From NCBI RefSeq assembly GCF_009765225.1, contig NZ_VMSF01000001.1, positions 1,922,001-1,986,000 on the forward strand: DNA of 64,000 nt, read 5' to 3'. This DNA is from Leifsonia sp. AG29 (GTDB lineage: Bacteria > Actinomycetota > Actinomycetes > Actinomycetales > Microbacteriaceae). The position numbers were made by a program, and so were the translations under genes. The notes under the pieces are model-generated. The model searched no databases. It was given only the letters and a program-made list of their open reading frames with translations, and had not been told where the DNA came from. Shown piece by piece: positions 40,862-51,546 of the stretch (positions are counted from its first letter, which is position 1; every line of letters begins with the position of its first letter).

Positions 40862-40988
40862 AAAATCAGCCAGAGCGAGGCATTTGCCCCGAAAAGGGGT
40901 CAAAGAACCGCGAAAAGTCAGGGCGCAGCGCGGTGGAGGGAAATGGAGGAGGGAGTGCAGCGAGTGGAGTGCCCGAGGCAGCAAAAAA

Positions 40989-41010
40989 GGGCCGATCCGA
41001 AGATCGGCCC
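40989..41010 (-). terminator. Intrinsic terminator after the DUF3040 gene
   Basis: A perfect 9-bp stem, GGGCCGATC with GATCGGCCC, has a four-base loop. On the minus strand it is followed by six T residues. It sits 65 bases after the DUF3040 stop, separating that gene from mraZ. Confidence 0.92.
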
Positions 41011-41074
41011 ATCACGGGTGCCGGAGTGGAGAGAAGGGGAGGGCCCTCACGCGCCGCCGTCGGCGGCTCCGGCG

Positions 41075-41452
41075 TCAGCTCTGCTGGTCGTCGTTGCGCT
41101 TGTCCCACCGGTCGTTCATGCGGTCCATGAACCCGGACGGTCCGCGACCCGCCTTGGTGCGCCCCTGGGGCGCATCCGGGTCGACCGCGACCCGCTTGCC
41201 GGGAGCGATCGCGACGAGCACCCCGACGAACATGACCACGAATCCGAGGATGCCTACGAGCGGCTGCTGGACGAGCACGCCGGTCACGAGCACGCCGACG
41301 CCCACGACGGCGAGCAGGATGCCCAGCACGATCGAGCGATACGCGGGCCGCGCCCGCTTGCCTCCGACCTTCGCGACGAAGTCTGCGTCGTTCTGATAGA
41401 GGCTGCGCTCCATCTCTTCGAGGAGGCGCTGCTCATGTTCCGAAAGCGGCAT
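41075..41452 (-). CDS. DUF3040 domain membrane protein
   Basis: Small actinobacterial membrane protein (Rv2169c type) of unknown function. 125 residues: MPLSEHEQRLLEEMERSLYQND at the N-terminus is the DUF3040 hallmark, followed by two membrane helices (about 41-61 and 65-86) and a basic hydrophilic tail. The frame is open further upstream; ATG 41452 gives the conserved start. It is single, with its own terminator, between mraZ and the polyprenyl synthase; the neighbourhood is conserved with mycobacteria. Confidence 0.88.
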   Translation of the reverse strand: MPLSEHEQRLLEEMERSLYQNDADFVAKVGGKRARPAYRSIVLGILLAVVGVGVLVTGVLVQQPLVGILGFVVMFVGVLVAIAPGKRVAVDPDAPQGRTKAGRGPSGFMDRMNDRWDKRNDDQQS

Positions 41453-41518
41453 CCGATTCCCCCTCTTTCTTGCGGGTAGAGGCGTTGGTGAAGCTGATTG
41501 TAGCCAAGGCACTCTGGC

Positions 41519-41524
41519 TAGGCT
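41519..41524 (+). promoter_or_regulatory. Putative -10 box of the polyprenyl synthase gene
   Basis: TAGGCT lies six bases before the GTG start at 41531, with TTGTAG 15 bases upstream as a poor -35. No ribosome binding site is visible, so a leaderless transcript is likely. Confidence 0.4.
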
Positions 41525-41530
41525 AGGCGT

Positions 41531-42646
41531 GTGTCTGAAAGCATCCGATTCGTCGACCTCATCCAGTCCAGAATCGATGGATTCTTCGATGCGCGTGCCT
41601 CCATTCTCGTCTCGATAGCAGACGAACTCTCGCCTGTGGCGGCTTTCTCAAGGGAATTTCTCAGCGGCGGCAAGCGATTCCGCGCCCTCTTCTGCTTCTG
41701 GGGCTGGCAGGCCGTGCGGAGCGACGACGACGCCGAGGACCAGCCCGTGGTGGCGGGCGGACCGCTCGACGCCGTGGTCTCGGCGGCGAGCGCGCTCGAG
41801 CTCTTCCACGCTGCGGCACTCGTGCACGACGACCTCATCGACAACTCGGACACCCGCCGCGGCGCCCCGTCGGCGCATCGCCGCTTCGAGCGGTTGCACG
41901 GAGACGAGGCCTGGCGGGGCTCCGGCGAGCAGTTCGGCCTCGGAGCCGCGACCCTCCTCGGCGACCTGCTCCTCATCCTCAGCGACGAGCTGTTCGACGA
42001 GGGGCTCGCCCAGGTCGTCAGCCCGGCCGCCCGGCGCGCGGCGCGGGCCGAGTTCAACCGCATGCGCCTGGAGGTGACGGCCGGCCAGTACCTCGACATC
42101 TTCGAGGAGATCGGGTGGGCCGCGCGCCCGGACGCGGAGCAGCTCCAGCAAGCGGAGCGCGTGATCGTCTACAAGTCGGCCAAGTACTCCATCGAGTCGC
42201 CCCTCCTGATCGGTGCGAGCCTCGCCGGGGCGAGCCCGGCGCAGCTCGAGGCCCTGCGCGGGTTCGGGCTCCCGCTCGGCGTCGCCTATCAGCTGCGGGA
42301 CGACCTGCTCGGCGTCTTCGGGGACGCGGCGGTCACCGGCAAGCCCAGCGGAGACGATCTGCGCGAGGGGAAGCGCACCGTGCTGATCGCGCTCACGCGG
42401 GAGGCGCTCCCCTCCGGCGCGCGCGCCGCGCTCGACGAGCTGCTGGGCGATCCGGACCTCACCCCCGAGCAGATCCGCACGATGCAGGCGACGATCCGGG
42501 ACTCCGGCGCCGTCGACCGCGTCGAGCGGATGATCGAGGAGAACGTGGAGCGCGCGCTCGCGGCACTGGACCGGGCGCCGATCGGCGCATCGGCCAAGGC
42601 GCAGCTGCGCTCGCTCGCGGTGACGGTCACCCGGCGCGCTGCCTGA
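41531..42646 (+). CDS. Polyprenyl (geranylgeranyl/farnesyl-type) diphosphate synthase
   Basis: Trans-isoprenyl diphosphate synthase joining IPP to an allylic diphosphate. 371 residues. Seen: GGKRFRALF, the first Asp-rich motif DDLIDNSDTRRG (FARM), GDLLLILSDEL, and the second motif YQLRDDLLGVFGD (SARM). Chain length cannot be fixed; the M. tuberculosis gene in this position is idsA2 (Rv2173). GTG start without a ribosome binding site, seven bases after a -10-like TAGGCT. Products could feed menaquinone, carotenoid or lipid carrier synthesis. It is convergent with the Rv2175c-like gene. Confidence 0.93.
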   Translation: MSESIRFVDLIQSRIDGFFDARASILVSIADELSPVAAFSREFLSGGKRFRALFCFWGWQAVRSDDDAEDQPVVAGGPLDAVVSAASALELFHAAALVHDDLIDNSDTRRGAPSAHRRFERLHGDEAWRGSGEQFGLGAATLLGDLLLILSDELFDEGLAQVVSPAARRAARAEFNRMRLEVTAGQYLDIFEEIGWAARPDAEQLQQAERVIVYKSAKYSIESPLLIGASLAGASPAQLEALRGFGLPLGVAYQLRDDLLGVFGDAAVTGKPSGDDLREGKRTVLIALTREALPSGARAALDELLGDPDLTPEQIRTMQATIRDSGAVDRVERMIEENVERALAALDRAPIGASAKAQLRSLAVTVTRRAA

Positions 42647-42658
42647 ACCGCACCGAGC

Positions 42659-43003
42659 TCAGGCGAGCGCCTGCGCCACCCTCCGGACCTCGGCCTTGCG
42701 GCCGGCGCGCAGCGCCTCGATGGGCGCGGTGCCGAGGCTCTCCTCCTCGGCCAGGAGCCAGTCGACGGCCTCCTCGTCGTCGAACCCGGAATCGGCGAGG
42801 ACGACGAGGGTCCCGCGCAGCTCGCTCAGCGGCTGCCCGTCCTTGAGGAAGACGGCGGGGACCTTCAGCACGCCGTCGACGCGTTTGGCTCCGAGGTGCT
42901 TGTCCTCGATGAGACGGCGGACGCGGCTGACGCTGAGGCCGAGGAGGTCGACGAGGTCGGGGACGGTCAGCCACTTGGTGGTGGTCTGGAGGTGGTCGCT
43001 CAC
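42659..43003 (-). CDS. Rv2175c-like DNA-binding protein
   Basis: Winged helix-turn-helix protein of 114 residues. Seen: WLTVPDLVDLLGLSVSRVRRLIEDKHLGAKR, a MerR/excisionase-like helix-turn-helix, then VDGVLKVPAVFL and a helical C-terminal half (DDEEAVDWLLAEE). In M. tuberculosis Rv2175c is phosphorylated by PknL, encoded next to it; here too a Ser/Thr kinase gene is close by (44446). An early TTT-type Thr cluster (QTTTKWLTV) resembles the known phosphorylated N-terminus. DNA target unknown. Confidence 0.88.
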   Translation of the reverse strand: MSDHLQTTTKWLTVPDLVDLLGLSVSRVRRLIEDKHLGAKRVDGVLKVPAVFLKDGQPLSELRGTLVVLADSGFDDEEAVDWLLAEEESLGTAPIEALRAGRKAEVRRVAQALA

Positions 43004-43050
43004 CCTTCCAGCGTGCCACGTCCGGCGGTCCCCGAGCGGAGAGGGCGATT

Positions 43051-43067
43051 GTTACGATCATGTAAAC
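43051..43067. promoter_or_regulatory. Inverted repeat between the Rv2175c-like and LysM genes
   Basis: GTTAC and GTAAAC arms are separated by six bases (GTTAC-GATCAT-GTAAAC) in the divergent gap. The arm recalls the GTAAC-type half-sites of the actinobacterial wall regulator MtrA, but the match is loose. Confidence 0.25.
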
Positions 43068-43153
43068 TCACGTCACATCGGTCACTTCCGTTGACTCCTC
43101 TCCCTCGGCGTGCGAGCGTGGAGTCGGTCGTGAGACTCGATTGGGGGTCGGAG

Positions 43154-44326
43154 ATGGTCATCGTCGATGCAGGGTCGGCGCGGAGCCGGTCATCGGAGGG
43201 CCGCTCGCGCGCCCGGACGAGTCCCCTTCTCACGCTTCCCATCGCGGTGGTCGGAACCGTCGCCGTCGCGATGAACCTCGTGACACCGTCAGCCGCGGCT
43301 ACCCGGGCGCCGGAGACGGAACGGAGCGACCGGACCGGTGACGCGGCGACCGCCGCTCCCTCCGAGATCACCTCGTCGATCGCGCGCACCGCGCAGACGA
43401 GCGCCGCCGAGACCGCGGTCGCTGCAGCACCGGCCCAGTACACCGTGCGACAGGGCGACACCGTCTCCGGTATCGCGGCGCGCTTCGGCCTGTCGACCGC
43501 GGGGATCCTGGCCGTCAACGGACTCAGCTGGAAGAGCCTCATCTTCCCCGGGCAGGTGCTGGCCCTGGCCGGCGCGTCGGCGCCGGCCACCACCGCGCCC
43601 GCCGCGCGTCCAGCCGCGGCCCAGGCTCCCGCCCCCGCTCCCGCCCCTTCGGGCACCGCCTACACGATCGTGCGCGGTGACACGGTCAGCGGGATCGCGG
43701 CGCGCTTCGGCGTTCCGGCCCGCGCCCTGCTCGCCGCCAACGGGCTGAGCAGCGGCAGCCTGATCTTCCCGGGCCAGCGACTCGCCATCCCGGGGATCAC
43801 GACGGCGGCTGTGACCGTGGCTGCCCCGGTGTCCGCTCCGGCGCCTGCGCCCGCTCCCGCGCCCGCGGCGGCCGCTCCGGCGCCGCTGCCCGCGGCACCG
43901 CCCCCGGGCGCCGTGGTCACGCTGTCGGACGAGATGCGCGCCAACGCGCAGCTCATCGTCCGCGTCGCGCGACAGGAGGGGGTTCCCGACCAGGGCATCG
44001 TGGTCGCACTCGCCGCCGCAGCCCAGGAATCGGGCCTCCGGAACGTGCGCTACGGCGACCGCGACTCGCTCGGGTTGTTCCAGCAGCGGCCGAGCATGGG
44101 CTGGGGCACGCCGAAGCAGGTCCTCGACCCCATCCGCGCGACACAGGCCTTCTTCGGCGGTCCCGGCAACCCCAATCCGGGCCGCACGCGCGGACTCCTC
44201 GACATCGCCGGATGGCGCTCGATGAGCGTGACGCAGGCCGCTCAGGCCGTTCAGCGCTCGGCCTACCCCGACGCCTACGCCGCGTGGGAGGCCTCCGCGC
44301 GAGCCTGGCTCGGCCAGCTCGGCTGA
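43154..44326 (+). CDS. Secreted LysM wall-binding protein with lysozyme-like domain
   Basis: 390 residues. Signal region: basic N-terminus then LLTLPIAVVGTVAVAM (about 29-46). Two LysM peptidoglycan-binding domains, YTVRQGDTVSGIAARFGL and YTIVRGDTVSGIAARFGV, each ending near LIFPGQ, are separated by a Pro/Ala linker; a second Pro/Ala linker leads to a C-terminal domain with AAAQESGLRN, DRDSLGLFQQRPSMGWGT and AAQAVQRSAYPDAY. That domain looks lysozyme- or transglycosylase-like, with Glu in QESGL as presumed acid; activity is unproven. ATG 43154 preferred; in-frame GTGs at 43118 and 43130 are alternatives. It lies next to the PASTA kinase gene, suggesting a wall-growth role. Confidence 0.87.
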   Translation: MVIVDAGSARSRSSEGRSRARTSPLLTLPIAVVGTVAVAMNLVTPSAAATRAPETERSDRTGDAATAAPSEITSSIARTAQTSAAETAVAAAPAQYTVRQGDTVSGIAARFGLSTAGILAVNGLSWKSLIFPGQVLALAGASAPATTAPAARPAAAQAPAPAPAPSGTAYTIVRGDTVSGIAARFGVPARALLAANGLSSGSLIFPGQRLAIPGITTAAVTVAAPVSAPAPAPAPAPAAAAPAPLPAAPPPGAVVTLSDEMRANAQLIVRVARQEGVPDQGIVVALAAAAQESGLRNVRYGDRDSLGLFQQRPSMGWGTPKQVLDPIRATQAFFGGPGNPNPGRTRGLLDIAGWRSMSVTQAAQAVQRSAYPDAYAAWEASARAWLGQLG

Positions 44327-44432
44327 CCCCTGCCGACGCTCAGCGCGCCCCGCCCGGCGGCAGAAGATCACAGGCCGGTCACAGGCCGCGCGTCCACCGG
44401 TGTTTTGCAGGGATCGCGCACCCGCCCTTCCC

Positions 44433-44438
44433 TAGACT
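44433..44438 (+). promoter_or_regulatory. Putative -10 box of the PASTA kinase gene
   Basis: TAGACT ends seven bases before the GTG start at 44446, so the transcript probably begins at the start codon. No clear -35 at standard spacing. Confidence 0.45.
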
Positions 44439-44445
44439 CGACACC

Positions 44446-46347
<1,902 letters not shown>

Positions 46348-46367
46348 CGGCGGACGCCCCGGTCGCG

Positions 46368-47753
46368 TCAGGCGCGGCTGAGCTCCTCGGCGACGAGGAA
46401 GGCGAGCTCGAGCGACTGCATGTGGTTGAGCCGCGGGTCGCACAGCGACTCGTAGCGGGTCGCCAGCGTCTCCTCGTCGATGTGCTCGGAGCCGCCGAGG
46501 CACTCGGTCACGTCGTCGCCGGTGAGCTCGACGTGGATGCCGCCGGGGTTGGTGCCCGCGGCGCGGTGCGCCTCGAAGAACCCCTTAACCTCGTCGACGA
46601 CGTCGTCGAAGCGACGCGTCTTGTACCCGGTCGGCGTGGTGAGACCGTTGCCGTGCATGGGGTCGGTCACCCACAGCGGCCGGGCGTCCGACGCCTTGAT
46701 CGCCTCGAGCAGCGGCGGGAGCGCCTCCCGGATGGTGCCGGCGCCCATCCGCGTGATGAACGTGAGTCGGCCCGGTTCGCGCTCCGGGTCGAGCTTGTCG
46801 ATGAGCCGGAGCATGTCGTCGCGCGACGTCGTCGGGCCGAGCTTCACGCCGATGGGGTTGCGCACGCGGGACAGGAAGTCGACGTGCGCGCCGTCGAGGT
46901 CGCGGGTCCGCTCGCCGATCCAGACGAAGTGGGCCGACGTGTTGTAGGGCGTGCCGGTCCGCGAGTCGATGCGCGTCATCGGCCGCTCGTAGTCCATGAG
47001 GAGCGCCTCATGGCTCGAGTAGAACTCGACGCGCTTCAGCTCGTCGAAGTCGGCGCCCGCCGCCTCCATGAATTTGATGGCGCGGTCGATCTCGCGCGCG
47101 AGGCCCTCGTACCGCTGGTTTGCCGGGTTGGCCGCGAAGCCGCGGTTCCAGCTGTGCACCTCGCGCAGGTCGGCGAAACCGCCCTGCGTGAACGCGCGGA
47201 TGAGGTTCAGCGTGGAGGCGGCCGTGTGGTACCCCTTCACGAGGCGCCGCGGGTCGGCCTGGCGCGACTCGGGGGTGAAGTCGTAGCCGTTCACGATGTC
47301 GCCGCGGTACGCGGGCAGCGTCACCGAGCCGCGCGTCTCCGTCTCGCTGGAGCGCGGCTTGGCGAACTGACCGGCCATGCGGCCCATCTTGATGACGGGG
47401 ACCGAGGCCCCGTACGTCAGAACGACGGCCATCTGGAGCACGGTCTTGACGCGATTGCGGATCTGGTCGGCCGTCGCCCCCGCGAAGGTCTCGGCGCAGT
47501 CACCGCCCTGGAGGAGGAACGCCTTGCCCTCGGCGGCCCGGGCGAGCCGGGTGCGGAGCTGGTCGACCTCGCCGGCGAACACCAGCGGGGGCAGCGTCGC
47601 GATCTCGGCCGAGGCCGCCGCGGCCGCCTCGGGGTCCGGCCACTGCGGCTGCTGCTTGATGGGGAGCGTGCGCCAATAGTCGAGACCCTCGATCACGGAC
47701 TCGTCGGCGCGCACGACGCGCTCGCTGGTCTGTGGGAGCTGGGTCTCTAGCAC
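46368..47753 (-). CDS. aroG: Class II 3-deoxy-D-arabino-heptulosonate-7-phosphate synthase
   Basis: First enzyme of the shikimate pathway, joining PEP and erythrose-4-phosphate. About 461 residues, type II (plant/mycobacterial) family. Seen: FLLQGGDCAETF, GRMAGQFAKPRS, YRGDIVNGYDF, SSHEALLMDYERPMTR, GVKLGPTTS, WVTDPMHGNG and VELTGDDVTECLGG. The frame is also open to a GTG at 47786, but GTG 47753 has GAAG close upstream and gives the normal length. Type II enzymes of actinobacteria are feedback-inhibited and bind chorismate mutase; that is family knowledge. The last genes, PASTA kinase and aroG, converge. Confidence 0.96.
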   Translation of the reverse strand: MLETQLPQTSERVVRADESVIEGLDYWRTLPIKQQPQWPDPEAAAAASAEIATLPPLVFAGEVDQLRTRLARAAEGKAFLLQGGDCAETFAGATADQIRNRVKTVLQMAVVLTYGASVPVIKMGRMAGQFAKPRSSETETRGSVTLPAYRGDIVNGYDFTPESRQADPRRLVKGYHTAASTLNLIRAFTQGGFADLREVHSWNRGFAANPANQRYEGLAREIDRAIKFMEAAGADFDELKRVEFYSSHEALLMDYERPMTRIDSRTGTPYNTSAHFVWIGERTRDLDGAHVDFLSRVRNPIGVKLGPTTSRDDMLRLIDKLDPEREPGRLTFITRMGAGTIREALPPLLEAIKASDARPLWVTDPMHGNGLTTPTGYKTRRFDDVVDEVKGFFEAHRAAGTNPGGIHVELTGDDVTECLGGSEHIDEETLATRYESLCDPRLNHMQSLELAFLVAEELSRA

Positions 47754-47868
47754 TGGTCTTCCGCTCGTCTCGAGGCGCGCCGACACGTCGTCCGCGCGCC
47801 GGTGGATGGGATTCCGAGCCTACCGTGCCGGGACCCGAGGGGGTGACGGCGTTACGACGCGCGACCGG

Positions 47869-48558
47869 TCAGCTGCTGACGGCGGCGCGCTTCTCCTTGA
47901 CGCTGCTCGCGTACACGTCCACGTACTCCTGCCGGCCGAGGCGGTGGAGCTCGTACATGATCTCGTCGGTGACGGAGCGGAGGATGAAGCGGTCGCCCTC
48001 CATGCCCGCGAAGCGGGAGAAGTCGAGCGGCTCGCCGATGATGATGCCGATGCGGCCGAGCTTCGGGAGGCGCCTCCCGATGGGCATGATCTCGGCCGTG
48101 TCGACCATGGCGACGGGGACGACCGGGACTCCGGCCTCGAGGATCATGCGCGCGACGCCCGTCCGGCCCCGGTAGAGCCTGCCGTCGGGGCTGCGGGTGC
48201 CCTCCGGATAGATGCCGAGGATCTCCCCGCGCGCGAGGACGGCGAGACCCGTGTTGAGCGACGCCTCCGAGGCCTTTCCGCCGGATCGGTCGATCGGCAG
48301 CTGCCCGGTCGCGTTCATGAAGGCCTTCGTGGCCCAGCCCTTCAGGCCCCGGCGGGTGAAGTAGTCGCTCTTGGCCAGGAACGACACGTGCCGGTCCACC
48401 TCGAGCGGGAGGAAGATCGAGTCGATGAAGGAGAGGTGGTTGCTGGCGAGGATCACGGCGCCGTCCCGCGGGACGTTCTCGAGCCCGACGACCCACGGCC
48501 GGAAGATGCCGCGGAGCAGCGGCCCCACGATCACGTACTTCATCAGCCAGTAGAACAT
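47869..48558 (-). CDS. plsC: 1-acyl-sn-glycerol-3-phosphate acyltransferase (PlsC family)
   Basis: Acylates lysophosphatidate to phosphatidate or a related lysophospholipid. 229 residues. Seen: the catalytic NHLSFIDS (H-x4-D), GLKGWATKAFMNATGQLPIDR, and the acceptor motif YPEGTRSPDGRLYRG; a short N-terminal hydrophobic stretch suggests membrane association. ATG start at 48558, 28 bases after the glucokinase stop. The M. tuberculosis counterpart in this neighbourhood is Rv2182c. Exact acceptor is uncertain. Confidence 0.9.
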   Translation of the reverse strand: MFYWLMKYVIVGPLLRGIFRPWVVGLENVPRDGAVILASNHLSFIDSIFLPLEVDRHVSFLAKSDYFTRRGLKGWATKAFMNATGQLPIDRSGGKASEASLNTGLAVLARGEILGIYPEGTRSPDGRLYRGRTGVARMILEAGVPVVPVAMVDTAEIMPIGRRLPKLGRIGIIIGEPLDFSRFAGMEGDRFILRSVTDEIMYELHRLGRQEYVDVYASSVKEKRAAVSS

Positions 48559-48586
48559 CGTCTCGAAGCCTAACGCGCCGACAGCG

Positions 48587-49537
48587 TCAGAGGGAGGAGG
48601 AGTGCAGCCGGGCCAGGTCGGCGGCGCCGACCACCCCGGCGTCGTTCACGAGCTCGGCGATCGCGAACTCGGGCTCCGGGTGGAACCCTCGCGCCGGGAG
48701 GTTCTCGAGGAAGGCCTTCCGGATCGGGTCGAGGAGGAGCTCCCCCGCCTGGGCGACACCACCGCCGAAGACGAACAGCTGCGGGTCGAGGATGGCCCCG
48801 AGGCTGGCGCAGGCCTGGCCGAGCCAGTCGCCCAGCTGACGGAGCGCGGCAAGCGCGCCCGGATCGCCCTGGACGATCAGGGCGCTGATGTCGGCCCCGC
48901 TCAGTGTCCCTGTGGAGGCGCGGACGTCGGCGAGGTTCTGGCCGATGCCGCCGGCATCGGCCAGCTCGTTCGCCATGCGCTGCAGCGCACGGCCGGAGCC
49001 GTACTGCTCGATGCAGCCGTGCGCTCCGCAGCCGCAGGGCAGCCCGCCGGGGACGACGCGCATGTGACCGATCTCGGCGCCGGCGCCGAAGCCGCCCCGG
49101 AAGAGCCGGTCGCCGGTGACGATGGCACCCCCGACGCCGGTCCCGATCGTCAGGATCACCATGTCGGAGACGAGCCGACCCGCGCCGTAACGGAATTCGG
49201 CCCAGCCCGCGGCATTGGCGTCGTTCTCGATGAGGACGGGAAGGTCGAGACGCTTCTCGAGCTTCTCGCGGAACGGCTCGTGCCTCCAATTGATGTTCGG
49301 CGCGTAGTAGACGGTCGACTGGGCGGCGTCGATGAACCCCGCGGCCGCCACGCCCACACCGGCGATCTCCTCGGTGCCGGCGGCGAGCCGCTGCACCATC
49401 CCGACGACGGCGTTCTCGATCTCGGCCGGGCTGCTCGCGTCGGTCGGGACACGATCCTCGCGGACGATGCCGCCGAGCTCGTCGACCACCGCCCCCGCGA
49501 TCTTGGTGCCGCCGATGTCGATCCCGATCGCGTGCAC
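48587..49537 (-). CDS. glk: ROK family glucokinase
   Basis: Phosphorylates glucose with ATP (or polyphosphate); cytosolic. 316 residues. Seen: the phosphate loop IGIDIGGTKIAGAVVDE at the N-terminus, IENDANAAGWAE, GTGVGGAIV, and the ROK zinc motif CGCGAHGCIEQYGSG. The frame is open upstream, but GTG 49537 gives the standard start and has AAAGG seven bases upstream. Nothing in the sequence separates glucose from other hexoses for certain. Divergent from the acyl-CoA ligase gene. Confidence 0.92.
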   Translation of the reverse strand: MHAIGIDIGGTKIAGAVVDELGGIVREDRVPTDASSPAEIENAVVGMVQRLAAGTEEIAGVGVAAAGFIDAAQSTVYYAPNINWRHEPFREKLEKRLDLPVLIENDANAAGWAEFRYGAGRLVSDMVILTIGTGVGGAIVTGDRLFRGGFGAGAEIGHMRVVPGGLPCGCGAHGCIEQYGSGRALQRMANELADAGGIGQNLADVRASTGTLSGADISALIVQGDPGALAALRQLGDWLGQACASLGAILDPQLFVFGGGVAQAGELLLDPIRKAFLENLPARGFHPEPEFAIAELVNDAGVVGAADLARLHSSSL

Positions 49538-49686
49538 AGGCAGGCCTTTCCGGTGGGGAGGGGGTGGGTTGTCCGCGCCACGGCTGTCACGGGAGACCCC
49601 CGGCGAGACCATCTAGAGTGTAATCAACCGATCAGGCCGAAGCCATTCGGCCGCACCAGACCGCCGCCGGTACCGAGGGAGCTACC

Positions 49687-51516
49687 GTGAACCAGTTCGA
49701 GACACCAGCCGTCGTCCCCGCCGACCCCGACGCGAACGCGACCGATCTGCTCGTCGAGCGTGTCGCCGCCACTCCTGACCTGCCGCTGTTCAGCCTCCCC
49801 GAGGGAGACGGCTGGCGGGACGTCACGGCGGCCGAGTTCCACCGTCAGGTCGTGGCGCTCGCGAAGGGGCTCGTCGCCGCCGGCATCCAGCCCGGCGACA
49901 AGATCGGCCTCATGTCGAAGACGCGCTACGAGTGGACTCTGATCGACTTCGCGACCTGGTTCGCCGGCGCCGTGCTCGTGCCTGTGTACGAGACCTCATC
50001 GCCCGCGCAGATCCAGTGGAACCTGTCGGACTCGGGGGCCATCGCGGTGATCCTCGAAACCGCCGAGATGCACGCCCGGTTCGACGAGGTGCACCCCGAT
50101 CTGCCGGAGATCCGGACGGTGTGGCAGCTGCACCTCGGCGACCTGGACAAGCTGGTCGCGGCCGGCGCCGGAGTACCGGACGAGGAGATCGAGCGCCGGC
50201 GGCGCATCGCCCGCGGCTCGGACATCGGCACGCTCATCTACACGTCGGGCTCGACCGGCCGCCCCAAGGGCTGCGTGCTCACGCACTCGAACTTCGTCGA
50301 TCTCTCGCGCAACTCGGCTGTCGCCCTCGACGAGGTCGTGATGCAGCCGGGAGGCGCCTCCACCCTCCTCTTCATCACGACGGCGCACGTGTTCGCGCGG
50401 TTCATCGCGGTGCTCTGCGTGCACGGCGGCGTGAAGGTGGGGCATCAGGCCGACACCAAGCAGCTCCTCCCGGCGCTGGCGAGCTTCAAGCCCACGTTCC
50501 TCCTCGCCGTCCCGCGCGTGTTCGAGAAGGTGTACAACTCGGCCGAGCAGAAGGCCGAGTCGGGAGGCCGTGGGCGGATCTTCCGAGCGGCCGCCGAGGT
50601 CGCCGTCGAGCACTCGAAAGCCGTCGAGGCCGGGTCGGTGCCGTTCGGGCTCCGGCTCAAGTTCGCGCTCTACGACCGGCTCGTGTTCTCTAAGCTGCGC
50701 GCCGCGATGGGCGGCCGCGTCCGCTTCGCCGTCTCGGGGTCGGCGCCGCTCGGATCCCACCTCGGCCACTTCTTCCACAGCCTCGGCATCAAGGTGCTCG
50801 AGGGCTACGGACTGACGGAGACGACCGCGCCCGCCACGGTGAACCTGCCGGGCAAATTCAAGATCGGCACCGTCGGGCCGGCCCTGCCCGGCGTTGCGGT
50901 CCGGCTCGCCGACGACGGCGAGATCCAGATCAAGGGCATCGACGTCTTCAAGGAGTACTGGAACAACCCGGAGGCGACCGCTGCCGCTTTCGACGACGGC
51001 TGGTTCCGCACCGGCGACCTCGGCGCCTTCGACGCGGACGGCTTCCTCAGCATCACCGGCCGCAAGAAGGAGATCATCGTCACCGCCGGCGGCAAGAACG
51101 TCTCCCCCGCCGCTCTCGAGGACCCGATCCGCGCCAACCCGCTCGTCGGACAGGTGATCGTCGTCGGCGACCAGAAGCCGTTCATCTCGGCGCTCGTGAC
51201 GCTCGACACCGAGATGCTGCCGACCTGGCTCGCCAACAACGGCGAGGACAAGGACATGACCCTCGCCGAGGCCTCCGTGAACCCCGCCGTGAACGCCGAG
51301 ATCCAGAAGGCGATCGATGCCGCGAACGAGCGCGTCTCGCGGGCCGAGAGCATCCGCAAGTTCGTGATCCTCGCCACGGACCTCACCGAGGCGAGCGGGC
51401 ACCTCACGCCGAAGCTCAGCATCAAGCGGAACGTCATCCTGTCGGACTTCGCCGACGTGATCGACGGTCTCTACAGCGGGAACGAGAAGACGCAGGGCAT
51501 CTCGCTGGCTCACTGA
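49687..51516 (+). CDS. fadD: Long-chain fatty acid--CoA ligase (FadD15-like)
   Basis: AMP-forming acyl-CoA synthetase of the ANL superfamily. 609 residues, the longer bacterial long-chain form. Seen: the ATP loop YTSGSTGRPKGC, the adenylate motif GYGLTETTAP, the hinge DWFRTGDLG-like WFRTGDLGAFD, and the C-terminal motif GRKKEIIVTAGGKNVSP with the catalytic-lysine region after it. GTG start with GGGAG upstream. From memory it corresponds to Rv2187 (fadD15), again keeping order with the previous genes. Acyl length is unknown. The accessory repeat island begins 30 bases after its stop. Confidence 0.95.
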   Translation: MNQFETPAVVPADPDANATDLLVERVAATPDLPLFSLPEGDGWRDVTAAEFHRQVVALAKGLVAAGIQPGDKIGLMSKTRYEWTLIDFATWFAGAVLVPVYETSSPAQIQWNLSDSGAIAVILETAEMHARFDEVHPDLPEIRTVWQLHLGDLDKLVAAGAGVPDEEIERRRRIARGSDIGTLIYTSGSTGRPKGCVLTHSNFVDLSRNSAVALDEVVMQPGGASTLLFITTAHVFARFIAVLCVHGGVKVGHQADTKQLLPALASFKPTFLLAVPRVFEKVYNSAEQKAESGGRGRIFRAAAEVAVEHSKAVEAGSVPFGLRLKFALYDRLVFSKLRAAMGGRVRFAVSGSAPLGSHLGHFFHSLGIKVLEGYGLTETTAPATVNLPGKFKIGTVGPALPGVAVRLADDGEIQIKGIDVFKEYWNNPEATAAAFDDGWFRTGDLGAFDADGFLSITGRKKEIIVTAGGKNVSPAALEDPIRANPLVGQVIVVGDQKPFISALVTLDTEMLPTWLANNGEDKDMTLAEASVNPAVNAEIQKAIDAANERVSRAESIRKFVILATDLTEASGHLTPKLSIKRNVILSDFADVIDGLYSGNEKTQGISLAH

Positions 51517-51546
51517 GCGGCGCGTTCCCCGGCGGGTCGCTCGCTG

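Noticed and set aside
40933-41028. Further GTGGAG words upstream of mraZ as extra MraZ sites
   Set aside because: They lack the regular 10-base step and partly lie beyond the DUF3040 terminator; the base composition there is generally GGAG-rich.
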